In this document: piece by piece, positions 41,827 through 50,200 of the stretch | Numbering within the stretch: position 1 is the first letter of the stretch | How the letters are laid out: each line of letters starts with the position of its first letter | Assembly: GCF_036345175.1 (NCBI RefSeq) | Contig: NZ_CP107780.1 | Coordinates: 4,836,001 to 4,900,000, forward strand | Source of the DNA: Streptomyces sp. NBC_00576 | Lineage (GTDB): Bacteria; Actinomycetota; Actinomycetes; Streptomycetales; Streptomycetaceae | Length of the DNA stretch: 64,000 nt | Direction: 5' to 3' | Notes under the pieces: generated by a model | Database searches by the model: none | What the model saw: the letters and a program-made list of their open reading frames with translations, nothing else | What the model was told of the DNA's origin: nothing | Made by a program: the position numbers and the translations under genes

Positions 41827-42117
41827 ATGGCGAAGTGGACACCGAAGCACGAGGCGCCGGAGCCCCTGGAGGGCCCCGTCGTCGCCACCATCACGGGCGG
41901 CACGATCCTCTGGTTCGTCCTCTTCCTGGCCCAGCTCCCCTTCTACGGCTGGTACGAGGACCACAACCACGAGTGGTGGGTGTGGACGTGCCTCGCGGGC
42001 GCGGGCCTGGGCCTGATCGGCATCTGGTACGTCCGAGGCCGGGACGCGGCAATCAAAAGGACGTCGGCACCTTCAGCCCGTCCGGCGTTTGAGGACAAGG
42101 CCCCTTCAGGGCCGTAG
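41827..42117 (+). CDS. DUF2530 membrane protein
   Basis: About 96 residues. A short hydrophilic start (AKWTPKHEAPEPLEGPVV) precedes two membrane helices (about 22-42, GGTILWFVLFLAQLPFYG, and about 52-70, WVWTCLAGAGLGLIGIWYVRG). The last ~20 residues (ARPAFEDKAPSGP) are encoded by a dispersed Streptomyces intergenic repeat, so the tail is probably acquired. Function unknown. Confidence 0.85.
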   Translation: MAKWTPKHEAPEPLEGPVVATITGGTILWFVLFLAQLPFYGWYEDHNHEWWVWTCLAGAGLGLIGIWYVRGRDAAIKRTSAPSARPAFEDKAPSGP

Positions 42118-42142
42118 GGGGGTCTGGGGGCGCAGCCCCCGA
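42070..42142 (+). repeat. Dispersed Streptomyces intergenic repeat element
   Basis: The sequence cagcccgtccggcgtttgag, followed by an aaggcccctt-type centre and a ggggtctgggggcgcagccccc end, matches from memory a very common intergenic repeat of Streptomyces chromosomes. It starts inside the 3' end of the DUF2530 gene and its last part forms a G/C hairpin that may terminate transcription. Confidence 0.7.
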
Positions 42143-42269
42143 CCCCGACCCCTACCCCGACCCCGACTACAACCACCGCACCATTTCCCACCGCCACCCC
42201 TCCTCCCCAGGTCGGATCTTTGGTGCACTCACCGGGTGAAGCCGTAAATCCGCACGTAACGTCGAACAC

Positions 42270-44711
42270 ATGACGCACATCGACGCCGACGCCGAACTCG
42301 ATCCTGCGCACCCCGTACCCCTCCCCAGCGCCACCTCGGGCAGCGGGCCCGGCAAAGGCGCACCCGGCGAGGGCCCCCGCGCCCACGGCCTCACCGCCGC
42401 CGAAGTCGCCGAACGCGTCGCCCGCGGCGAGGTCAACGACGTCCCCGTACGCAGCAGCCGCAGCGTCTCTGAGATCGTCCGCGCCAACGTCTTCACCCGG
42501 TTCAACGCGATCATCGGCGTCCTCTGGCTGATCATGATGTTCGTCGCCCCGTTCCAGGACAGCCTGTTCGGGTACGTCATCCTCGCCAACACCGGAATCG
42601 GCATCATCCAGGAGTGGCGGGCGAAGAAGACCCTCGACTCCCTCGCCGTGATCGGCGAAGCCAAACCCACCGTCCGCCGCGACGGCGTCGCCGCCATGGT
42701 GAGCACCTCCGAGATCGTGCTCGGGGACCTCATCGAGATCGGGCCCGGCGACAAGATCGTCGTGGACGGCGAGTGCGTCGAGGCCGACGGGCTCGAGATC
42801 GACGAGTCGCTGCTCACCGGCGAGGCCGACCCCGTCGTCAAACAGCCCGGCGACCAGGTCATGTCGGGCAGCTTCGTCGTCGCGGGCGGCGGCGCCTTCA
42901 CCGCCACGAAGGTCGGCCGCGAGGCGTACGCGGCCCAGCTCGCCGAAGAAGCGTCCCGTTTCACACTCGTGCACTCGGAACTCCGTACCGGAATCTCGAC
43001 GATCCTCAAGTACGTGACCTGGATGATGGTCCCGGCCGCGATCGGCCTGTGCATCACCCAGCTGGTCGTCAAGGACAACGACCTGAAGGACTCGATCGCC
43101 CGTACGGTCGGCGGCATCGTCCCGATGGTCCCGGAGGGCCTCGTCCTGCTCACGTCCGTCGCCTTCGCGATCGGTGTCATCCGGCTCGGCCGGAAGGACT
43201 GCCTCGTGCAGGAGTTGCCGGCGATCGAGGGCCTGGCCCGCGTCGACACGGTCTGCCTGGACAAGACGGGCACACTGACCGAGGGCGGCATGGACGTGAC
43301 CGAGCTGCGCTCCCTGGGCGGCAGCGACGAGACGTACGTACGACGCGTCCTGGGCGCGCTCGGCGAGTCCGACCCTCGCCCGAACGCCTCTCTCCAGGCC
43401 ATCATCGACGCCTACCCGGACAGCGAGGACTGGCGCTGCACCGAGTCGCTGCCGTTCTCCTCGGCCCGCAAGTACAGCGGCGCGACGTTCAGCGAGGGCA
43501 ACGGGGAGACGAGCACCTGGCTCCTGGGCGCCCCGGACGTGCTGCTCGCCTCCGAGGACCCGGCCCTCGCCGAGACGGACCGCCTGAACCAGGCCGGCCT
43601 ACGTGTCCTCCTCCTCACCCGCACAACCCGCGAACTCGACCACCCGGAAGTGGCCACCACCACGACCCCCACCGCCCTGGTCGTCCTGGAACAGCGCCTG
43701 CGCCCCGACGCTGCGGACACGCTCCGCTACTTCGCCGAGCAGGACGTCGACGCGAAGGTCATCTCCGGCGACAACGCGGTGTCGGTGGGCGCGGTGGCGG
43801 GCAAACTGGGCCTGACCGGCACGACCCTGGACGCCCGCCAACTCCCGTCCTCTCAGGGCGAGATGGCAAAGGCGCTGGACGAGGGCACGGTCTTCGGCCG
43901 GGTCACCCCGCAGCAGAAGCGGGACATGGTGGGCGCGTTGCAGTCACGCGGGCACACGGTGGCGATGACGGGCGACGGCGTGAACGACGTACTGGCCCTG
44001 AAGGACGCCGACATCGGCGTGGCCATGGGATCGGGCTCGGAGGCGACACGGGCCGTGGCGCAGATCGTCCTCCTCAACAACAGCTTCGCGACGCTGCCTT
44101 CGGTGGTCGCGGAGGGCCGCCGGGTCATCGGCAACATCACCCGAGTAGCGACGCTGTTCCTCGTCAAAACGGTCTACTCGGTCCTCCTGGCCGTCCTGGT
44201 GGTCTGCTGGCAGGTCGAATACCCCTTCCTACCCCGCCACTTGACCATGCTCTCCACCTTGACTATCGGCATCCCGGCCTTCTTCCTGGCCCTGGCCCCC
44301 AACAAGGAACGCGCGAAACCCCACTTCGTACGCCGGGTGATGCGCTACTCGATCCCGGGCGGCGTCCTGGCGGCCGTGGCAACCTTCGCGACATACCTGA
44401 TCGCCCGTCACTACTACACGGGCGAGGGCGCGTTGGAAGCGGAGACGAGCGCGGCGACCCTCACCCTGTTCCTGATCTCCATGTGGGTACTGGCGATCAT
44501 CGCCCGCCCGTACACCTGGTGGCGGATCGCCCTGGTCGCGTCGATGGGCGCGGGTTTCCTGCTGGTACTCGTCGTACCGTCGCTCCAGGAGTTCTTCGCG
44601 CTGAGGCTGGTGGGCGTGACGATGCCGTGGATCGCGGTGGGCATCGCGGCGGTGGCGGCGGCCACCCTGGAGGTCCTGTGGAGGTGGGTGGACCGCCGCT
44701 TCCCGGCGTAG
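42270..44711 (+). CDS. P-type cation-transporting ATPase, CtpE-like
   Basis: 813 residues. Actuator-domain TGEAD, phosphorylation site DKTGTLTE (Asp331) and the hinge TGDGVND are present. The helix-4 motif is VPMVPEGL, as in the calcium-type CtpE of mycobacteria rather than CPx metal pumps. Membrane helices lie around 75-115, 245-300 and six more at the C-terminus (from FLVKTVYSVLLAVLVVCWQ). Likely pumps Ca2+ or another divalent cation; there is no N-terminal metal-binding domain. Confidence 0.93.
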   Translation: MTHIDADAELDPAHPVPLPSATSGSGPGKGAPGEGPRAHGLTAAEVAERVARGEVNDVPVRSSRSVSEIVRANVFTRFNAIIGVLWLIMMFVAPFQDSLFGYVILANTGIGIIQEWRAKKTLDSLAVIGEAKPTVRRDGVAAMVSTSEIVLGDLIEIGPGDKIVVDGECVEADGLEIDESLLTGEADPVVKQPGDQVMSGSFVVAGGGAFTATKVGREAYAAQLAEEASRFTLVHSELRTGISTILKYVTWMMVPAAIGLCITQLVVKDNDLKDSIARTVGGIVPMVPEGLVLLTSVAFAIGVIRLGRKDCLVQELPAIEGLARVDTVCLDKTGTLTEGGMDVTELRSLGGSDETYVRRVLGALGESDPRPNASLQAIIDAYPDSEDWRCTESLPFSSARKYSGATFSEGNGETSTWLLGAPDVLLASEDPALAETDRLNQAGLRVLLLTRTTRELDHPEVATTTTPTALVVLEQRLRPDAADTLRYFAEQDVDAKVISGDNAVSVGAVAGKLGLTGTTLDARQLPSSQGEMAKALDEGTVFGRVTPQQKRDMVGALQSRGHTVAMTGDGVNDVLALKDADIGVAMGSGSEATRAVAQIVLLNNSFATLPSVVAEGRRVIGNITRVATLFLVKTVYSVLLAVLVVCWQVEYPFLPRHLTMLSTLTIGIPAFFLALAPNKERAKPHFVRRVMRYSIPGGVLAAVATFATYLIARHYYTGEGALEAETSAATLTLFLISMWVLAIIARPYTWWRIALVASMGAGFLLVLVVPSLQEFFALRLVGVTMPWIAVGIAAVAAATLEVLWRWVDRRFPA

Positions 44712-44747
44712 GGGTGCGGGGTTAGTTCACGGGCTACGGGCTACTGA

Positions 44748-45683
44748 CTACTGCACGTCGATGAAGTCGGGCGCGGCGAACGCGTCCGAGGTGGTCGGCG
44801 TAGCGGCGAAGACGTACCGGAAGAAGCCGTCGGCGGTCGCCGTGACGGTGGTCTTCAGGTCGCCGTTCGCCACCGTCTTGATGGTCTTGACGGTGGTGTA
44901 GGTGCTGGTGCCGTTCTTCCGGAACTGCAGCTTCACCGGCTGGTTCCCGTACCCGGTGTAGTTGGCGCCGTCCCAGTTGGCCCGGGTCAGTCTGCCGGTG
45001 ACGGTGATGGTCTTGCCCTTCTTCACCGGCTCCGGGGAGGCGTTGACCGTCAGCTTGCCGAGGCGCCTGACGGTTGTGGTGCCGAGGTCGCCCTGCTGGG
45101 CGATGCCGATCTTGGAGGGGTCGATGACCTCGCCCTCGGGGTCCTGGCCGTTGAAGGCGATGGCCAATGCGCCGGCCGTCCAGACGGCACCGGCGTCGGG
45201 GACAGTCAGGTCTCCCTCAGCAGGATAGATGTCGACGTTGGCCTTGCAGTTGGCGACCGTGGTCGACGTGGCGGTGCAGGTGGCGGCCTTCTCTCCGCCG
45301 AGCACGCCGAGCGAGTCGGGCGATTCGGCGTCAGATCCCCTGTAGAGAACGGGGCCGCTCATGAAGTCGGAGGCCTTGATGTTGACCTCGGTGCCGTGGG
45401 TCAGCTTGTAGGTGACCGGGACGACGACATGACCGGTGGCGCCGACGGTGATCGACTTGGCAACCTTGAAGTTGGAGAAGGTGACGTTCAACGGGTACGG
45501 CTCGCCGTCATCGACGGGCGACGTGATGAACGCGGTCTTGCCGACCCCCAGCACCTTCGCGACGGCCGCGCGGTAGTTGGAGTCACCGCCGGAGGCGTGG
45601 ACGTCGGCCTGCGCGGCCGGCACGACGAAGGCGGAGAGAGCCAGGGCGCCGGAGACGGCGGCCACGGTGGCACGTATATGCAT
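44748..45683 (-). CDS. Secreted beta-sandwich protein, paralogue 1 (DUF5707-like)
   Basis: 311 residues. The signal peptide is HIRATVAAVSGALALSAFVVPAAQAD. The N-terminal beta domain contains VTFSNFKVAKSITVGATGHVVVPVTYKLTHGTEV and a Cys pair (CTATSTTVANC). A C-terminal Ig-like domain begins KLTVNASPEPVKKGKTITVTGRLTRANWDG and ends in IDVQ. Nearly identical C-terminal domains occur at 45804 and a related one at 52665. The family name DUF5707 is from memory. Function unknown; the locus surrounds a polymorphic toxin. Confidence 0.85.
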   Translation of the reverse strand: MHIRATVAAVSGALALSAFVVPAAQADVHASGGDSNYRAAVAKVLGVGKTAFITSPVDDGEPYPLNVTFSNFKVAKSITVGATGHVVVPVTYKLTHGTEVNIKASDFMSGPVLYRGSDAESPDSLGVLGGEKAATCTATSTTVANCKANVDIYPAEGDLTVPDAGAVWTAGALAIAFNGQDPEGEVIDPSKIGIAQQGDLGTTTVRRLGKLTVNASPEPVKKGKTITVTGRLTRANWDGANYTGYGNQPVKLQFRKNGTSTYTTVKTIKTVANGDLKTTVTATADGFFRYVFAATPTTSDAFAAPDFIDVQ

Positions 45684-45803
45684 GCGTGTTCCCCACGTGG
45701 AGAAAAGTGATCGTGAAGCCTGTTGGCCCCGATGATCAGATTCATGGCGGCAGTGGTTGGTTGTGCGGAGGGGACGTAATTTTGCGGGCCCCTTACACGG
45801 CGG

Positions 45804-46661
45804 CTACTTCACATCGACGAAGTCGGGCGCGGCAGTGACGGCAGCGGTGGTCGTGGTCCCCGCGAAGAGGTACCGGAAGAAGCCGTCGGCGGTCGCCGTG
45901 ACGGTGGTCTTCAAGTCACCGTTCGCCACCGTCTTGATCGTCTTGACGGTGGTGTAGGTGCTGGTGCCGTTCTTCCGGAACTGCAGCTTCACCGGCTGGT
46001 TCCCGTACCCGGTGTAGTTGGCGCCGTCCCAGTTGGCCCGGGCCAGCCTGCCGGTGACGGTGATGGTCTTCCCCTTCTTCACCGGCTCCGGGGAAGCATT
46101 GACCGTCAGCTTGGCGAGGCGCAGGACGCTGGGTCCGGCGATGCCGTCCTTCTCGACGAGCCCGGTCTTGGTCACGTCGTAGTCGTCGCTGCCCGTGTCC
46201 TGACCGTTCAGGGCTCTCGCGTACGCGTACGCCTTCCACTTTCCGGCGGTCGCGGTGAACAGGTCCTGAGCCGGGTGGATCACGATGGACTGGGTGCAGT
46301 TGGCGACGGTCGGCGAGGCGGCCGTGCAGTGGGCCCAGTCGTCGCCGTACAACCCGGCTTCGGAGGTGCCGTACGAGCTGCCGTAGTACAGCTCGACGTC
46401 CGTGAAGAAGTCCTCGGCGGCGAGGTCGACGTCGGTGCCGTGGGTCAGCGTGTAGGTGATCGGCACGGTCAGCGTGCCGCTGGTGCCCGCCACGATCGAC
46501 TTACCGTTGTTGACCTTGACGTTGGAGAAGGCGGCGTTCAGCGCGTACGGCTTGGCGACCTCGACACGGGACACCGATCCGTCGGCCCGCGCGACCGGCA
46601 CGGCAAGAGCGGAGAGGGCCAGGGCGCCGGAGACGGTGGCCACGGTGGCACGTATGCGCAT
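45804..46661 (-). CDS. Secreted beta-sandwich protein, paralogue 2 (DUF5707-like)
   Basis: 285 residues. Signal peptide RIRATVATVSGALALSALAVPVARAD; an N-terminal domain with LNAAFSNVKVNNGKSIVAGTSG and YTLTHGTDVDL; and a Cys pair around CTAASPTVANC. The C-terminal ~85 residues are almost identical to those of paralogue 1, with the end changed to VDVK. The DNA over this domain is also nearly identical, suggesting recent duplication or gene conversion. Confidence 0.85.
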   Translation of the reverse strand: MRIRATVATVSGALALSALAVPVARADGSVSRVEVAKPYALNAAFSNVKVNNGKSIVAGTSGTLTVPITYTLTHGTDVDLAAEDFFTDVELYYGSSYGTSEAGLYGDDWAHCTAASPTVANCTQSIVIHPAQDLFTATAGKWKAYAYARALNGQDTGSDDYDVTKTGLVEKDGIAGPSVLRLAKLTVNASPEPVKKGKTITVTGRLARANWDGANYTGYGNQPVKLQFRKNGTSTYTTVKTIKTVANGDLKTTVTATADGFFRYLFAGTTTTAAVTAAPDFVDVK

Positions 46662-46779
46662 GCGTTCCCAATAGGAGAAGGGGACCGACGGTGGTCGAGC
46701 ACGGCCTCGGCGCCGGCCAGGCTCCGACGGGTGCCGACGATGTCCATCCGGTCCTTCACCAGTGAAGGGGCGTGCACGG

Positions 46780-46818
46780 CACTGAGGGCGCCCCCTGTGG
46801 CAGGGGGCGCCCTCAGTG
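46780..46818 (-). terminator. Perfect 18-bp hairpin after the immunity gene
   Basis: The arms cactgagggcgccccctg and cagggggcgccctcagtg pair perfectly around a TGG loop, 14 bp after the stop codon at 46832 on the minus strand. Confidence 0.88.
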
Positions 46819-46831
46819 TGTCATCTCCGCG

Positions 46832-47239
46832 TCAGCCGACGCTGCCGTACTCCACGGGGAAGTCCGGGGGCCAGGGCTGGGCGAAGTCGAACAGGGACGG
46901 GTCCTCGAACTTGCGGTCCGCCTCACGCCACGAGGGTTCGGCGGAGACGACGAAGCTCTCCCCGCCTGGCTCGATCATCCAGGTGAAGGCCGCATCCCCC
47001 GCGGGAAGGGCATGACGCTCCTTCAACACCGCGAACTCCGCCTCCGACGCCGGACGGACGTGGATCCCCTTCTGGTAGATGGGTTTGAGCAGCATGAGCT
47101 CCACGTGCCCGAAGTACACCTCGACGCGGGTGTCCGTATCGTCGACGGCGGTGGCGTCGCTGCGCAGCAGCAACTGCCGGTGCGACGCCGCGAAGCTGAC
47201 CACCCGGAACAGACGTCCCTCTCGTACGAAATCCGGCAT
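46832..47239 (-). CDS. Candidate immunity protein for the polymorphic toxin
   Basis: 135 residues, no signal peptide. It contains a beta-rich core (EGRLFRVVSFAASHRQLLLRS, DTRVEVYFGHVELMLLKPIYQKGI) and an acidic, aromatic C-terminus (DPSLFDFAQPWPPDFPVEY). I do not recognise the family. The evidence for immunity is position: the ATG at 47239 lies 34 bp after the toxin stop, on the same strand, with a strong terminator after it. It would stay in the cytoplasm to neutralise the toxin tip. Confidence 0.65.
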   Translation of the reverse strand: MPDFVREGRLFRVVSFAASHRQLLLRSDATAVDDTDTRVEVYFGHVELMLLKPIYQKGIHVRPASEAEFAVLKERHALPAGDAAFTWMIEPGGESFVVSAEPSWREADRKFEDPSLFDFAQPWPPDFPVEYGSVG

Positions 47240-47273
47240 TCTCTGTGTTCTTCCTGTCCTCGGGGTCTTCGGG

Positions 47274-50200
47274 TCACTGGGCCCAGTCCGGAGTCGGCAT
47301 GTCCTTGACGAGGCTCGGCGCCTTGTCGCCCGGCTTGGTGAAGTACCAGTCGACGGCTTCGAAGTCCCGACGGCCAAGGATCACCTTGAGACGCAGCGTC
47401 GCCACTTCCCATGCGGTGCCATTGTTGCTGTTCACCCTGGCCACCGTCTGCCAGTCGCCGCCCACCAGCGGCTTCCCGCGTTCGACGAGCTTACTCAGGG
47501 CCTCTGCCGCGGTCTTCGCGTCCACGACACCGTCCAGTGAAATGCTCAACTTCACCGACCTGTTGTCCAGCGCCTTCTCGACGCCGACCATCCAGATCGG
47601 ACGCCCGTCACCGCCAGGGGCCGGCCTGCCGAGAAGCTTGTGGTTGAACGTCCGTGCCCAGGCACCGCTCAGTCCGCCGGTACCGCCCAGGGTCCCTCTG
47701 GCCAGCGTTTCGGAGTACGGGTTGATCCCCAGGACGATGTGGTCGCCGTCCCTGACGAGGTTGTCGGCGAGCGCCTTGAGGCACTCGTTGTGCACCAGGA
47801 CCGGCGTCGATCCCGCGTACACGTAGTACGTGTGGTTTCGCGCGACCTCGAAGTTGAAGACCTCGACGGGTCCCTTGACGACCGCGGTGCCGAGGACCTT
47901 TGTGGCGCTGCCCTCCCGCGGCTCGAGGGTGTCTCCGGCGCGCAGTTCGTCGGCCTCGACCCAGCCCCGTTCACGAACCCAGAAGCGGTGCGAGTCGGTC
48001 GATTCGACCTGGCCGTCGGCGGTGATGATCCGGACCACGGAGTCGACGGTCCGGTTGAACAGGTTCAGCACCGGCTGCAGGGTCTTCTTGCCCGTGACCT
48101 GGTCCTGCGACCAGACCCGGTCGCCGACCTCGATGTCCTCGATGGACTTGGGACCGTCTTCCGTCGCGACCTTGGTGCCGGCCGGGAAGCACTTCGTCAG
48201 CGCGAGCTTCGCGGTGAGTCCCTCGATGGCGGCCTCGGTGAGGCCGGCGGCGCGCAGGGCCCTCCATGCGTCGTCGATGGCGATGCCGGTTCTCATGGCG
48301 GCGTCAAAAGCCGTCACGGCGTTCCTGATGGCCTTGATGGCGACATTGCCGAAGACGAGGAGGGCAACGTCGAAGACCGCCCACCCGCAGTTGCCCAGGG
48401 TTCCGCCGCCACCCGTCGTGATCCTGTCCCAGCAGCCGACGAAGTCCTCGGTGAGGGCCTTCACGAATCCCTTGGCGACTGCGTCGTTGAACTCCAGCGC
48501 CGAGATCGTGTACGTGACCTTTTCGGTCTCGGGCTTCAGCTCGACGGTGTCGATGTACAGGGTTTCGGTGGCGGGGCATCCCGACTGCACATCCGGGATG
48601 TTCGTGGCCGTGCACAGGTAGATGTCGACGATGGTCTTCGAGGTGATGTTCGCGGTGATGACGCAGTCACCGACGTGAACGATGGCGTTGCAGTTCTCCT
48701 TGTTCAGGATCTCCGGGTCGCCGACGGGTTCGGCCCGCGTCTTGTAGAAGACGCCGTCGACTCCGCCAGTACCGGCCTCGAGTTGGTCGTTGCGGTTCTT
48801 GGTCTCTGTTCGCTTGGATGTCTCCTCGGCCTCCTTGGCGTACGCGTCGGCGTCCTTGGCGGCCTGTTCTGCCTCGGTCGCGGCGACGGCGGCGCGGTCG
48901 GCTGCGGCGCGGGCGTCCTTGGCGTCCTGTTCGGCCTGGGCGGCGGCGGAGCGGGCGGCTTCGGCGTCGAGTGCGGCCGCGTCGGCGGAGTCGCGGGCGT
49001 CCTTGGCGTAGCCCTCGGCGTTGCCGGCCGCCTTGTCGGCGGCTGCGGCGTCTGCGGCGGCCTGCCGGTCGTACTCGATCGTGCGGGCCAGTGACGCCTG
49101 CGCCGCCGCCGCGGCCTTGGCTGCGTCGGCCGCGTAGCCCAGGGCCTCCTTGGAGTAGGTGCGGGCGTCGGCGGCGTACTTGGCGGCGTTCGCCGCGTGG
49201 GTGTACGCCTCCTTGGCGTCGCCCTTGGCCTGGTCGGCGAGGTTCTTCGCGGCGTCGGCCTCGGCGACGGCGTTCTTGGCATGCGCGTCGGCGACGGCCT
49301 GTTGCTGCTCCGCGATCGTCTTCGACGACTGCCCTGTCAGCACCACCAGACCGGCCGCGGAGTCTGCGTCGACATACGCGGAGCCCAGCTCGATCGCGTC
49401 ATTGGCGGGGGCGGCGACCTGCTGGGCCGCCTTACCCGCGTCCGCGGCGGCCTGCGCGGTGACGTGCGCGAACCCGGCGGCCTTCGCCGCGGCGGCCACC
49501 GCGTTGCCGGCCTCCTTGTTGGCACCGTCGGCCTGGGTCCTGGCGTCCTTGGCGTGCCGCTCGGCCTCGTCGGCCAGTTGCACCGCCGTCTTCGCCTCGG
49601 ACGCGGCATGCTGCGAAGCCGTGATCGCGTCCGCCGCGGCGCTGGTAGCCGTCCGAACGGCCGCATCCGCCCTCAGCTTGGCCGCCTGCGCGGCATCCGC
49701 GTCGGAACGGGCGCGCTTCGCGGCCGCCTCGGCACGCGTCGCGGCGGCGTCCGCGGCTGCCGCGGCCCGTGTGGCGGCGTCCGCCTCAGAACGGGCCCGG
49801 CCCGCCGCGGCCTCGGCGTTGTCGGCCGCCTTGTCCGCGTCGTTCGCCGCGGCGCGGGCCGCGTCCGCCGCGTCACCGGCGTCGAGGGAGTCGACGTAGG
49901 CCTGCTTGGCGTCGGCCTTCGCTCGGGCCGCGTCCGCCTTCTGTTCGGCGTCCCACGCGTCGTCGCGCATCTCCTTGGCGTGGTCCTTGGCGTTGACCGC
50001 GTCATCGCGCCTGCTCTCGGCGGTCTTCTTTGCGGCCTCGGCCTGGTCCTTGGCGTCCTTGGCCTTCGTCGCCTCAGACTCGGCGTTCCTGCGGTGCTCG
50101 GCGGCCTCTGCCTGCCTGGCGGCCGCGTTCTCCTTCTCCGCCTTGGCCGTCTTCTCCTCGGCCTCCGCCGCCAGCCGCTTGGCGTGCGCGTCGGCGGCCG

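Noticed and set aside
41590..42117. Toxin-antitoxin pair formed by the RHH protein and the DUF2530 gene
   Set aside because: The second gene is a two-helix membrane protein with its own promoter and does not resemble any known toxin class.
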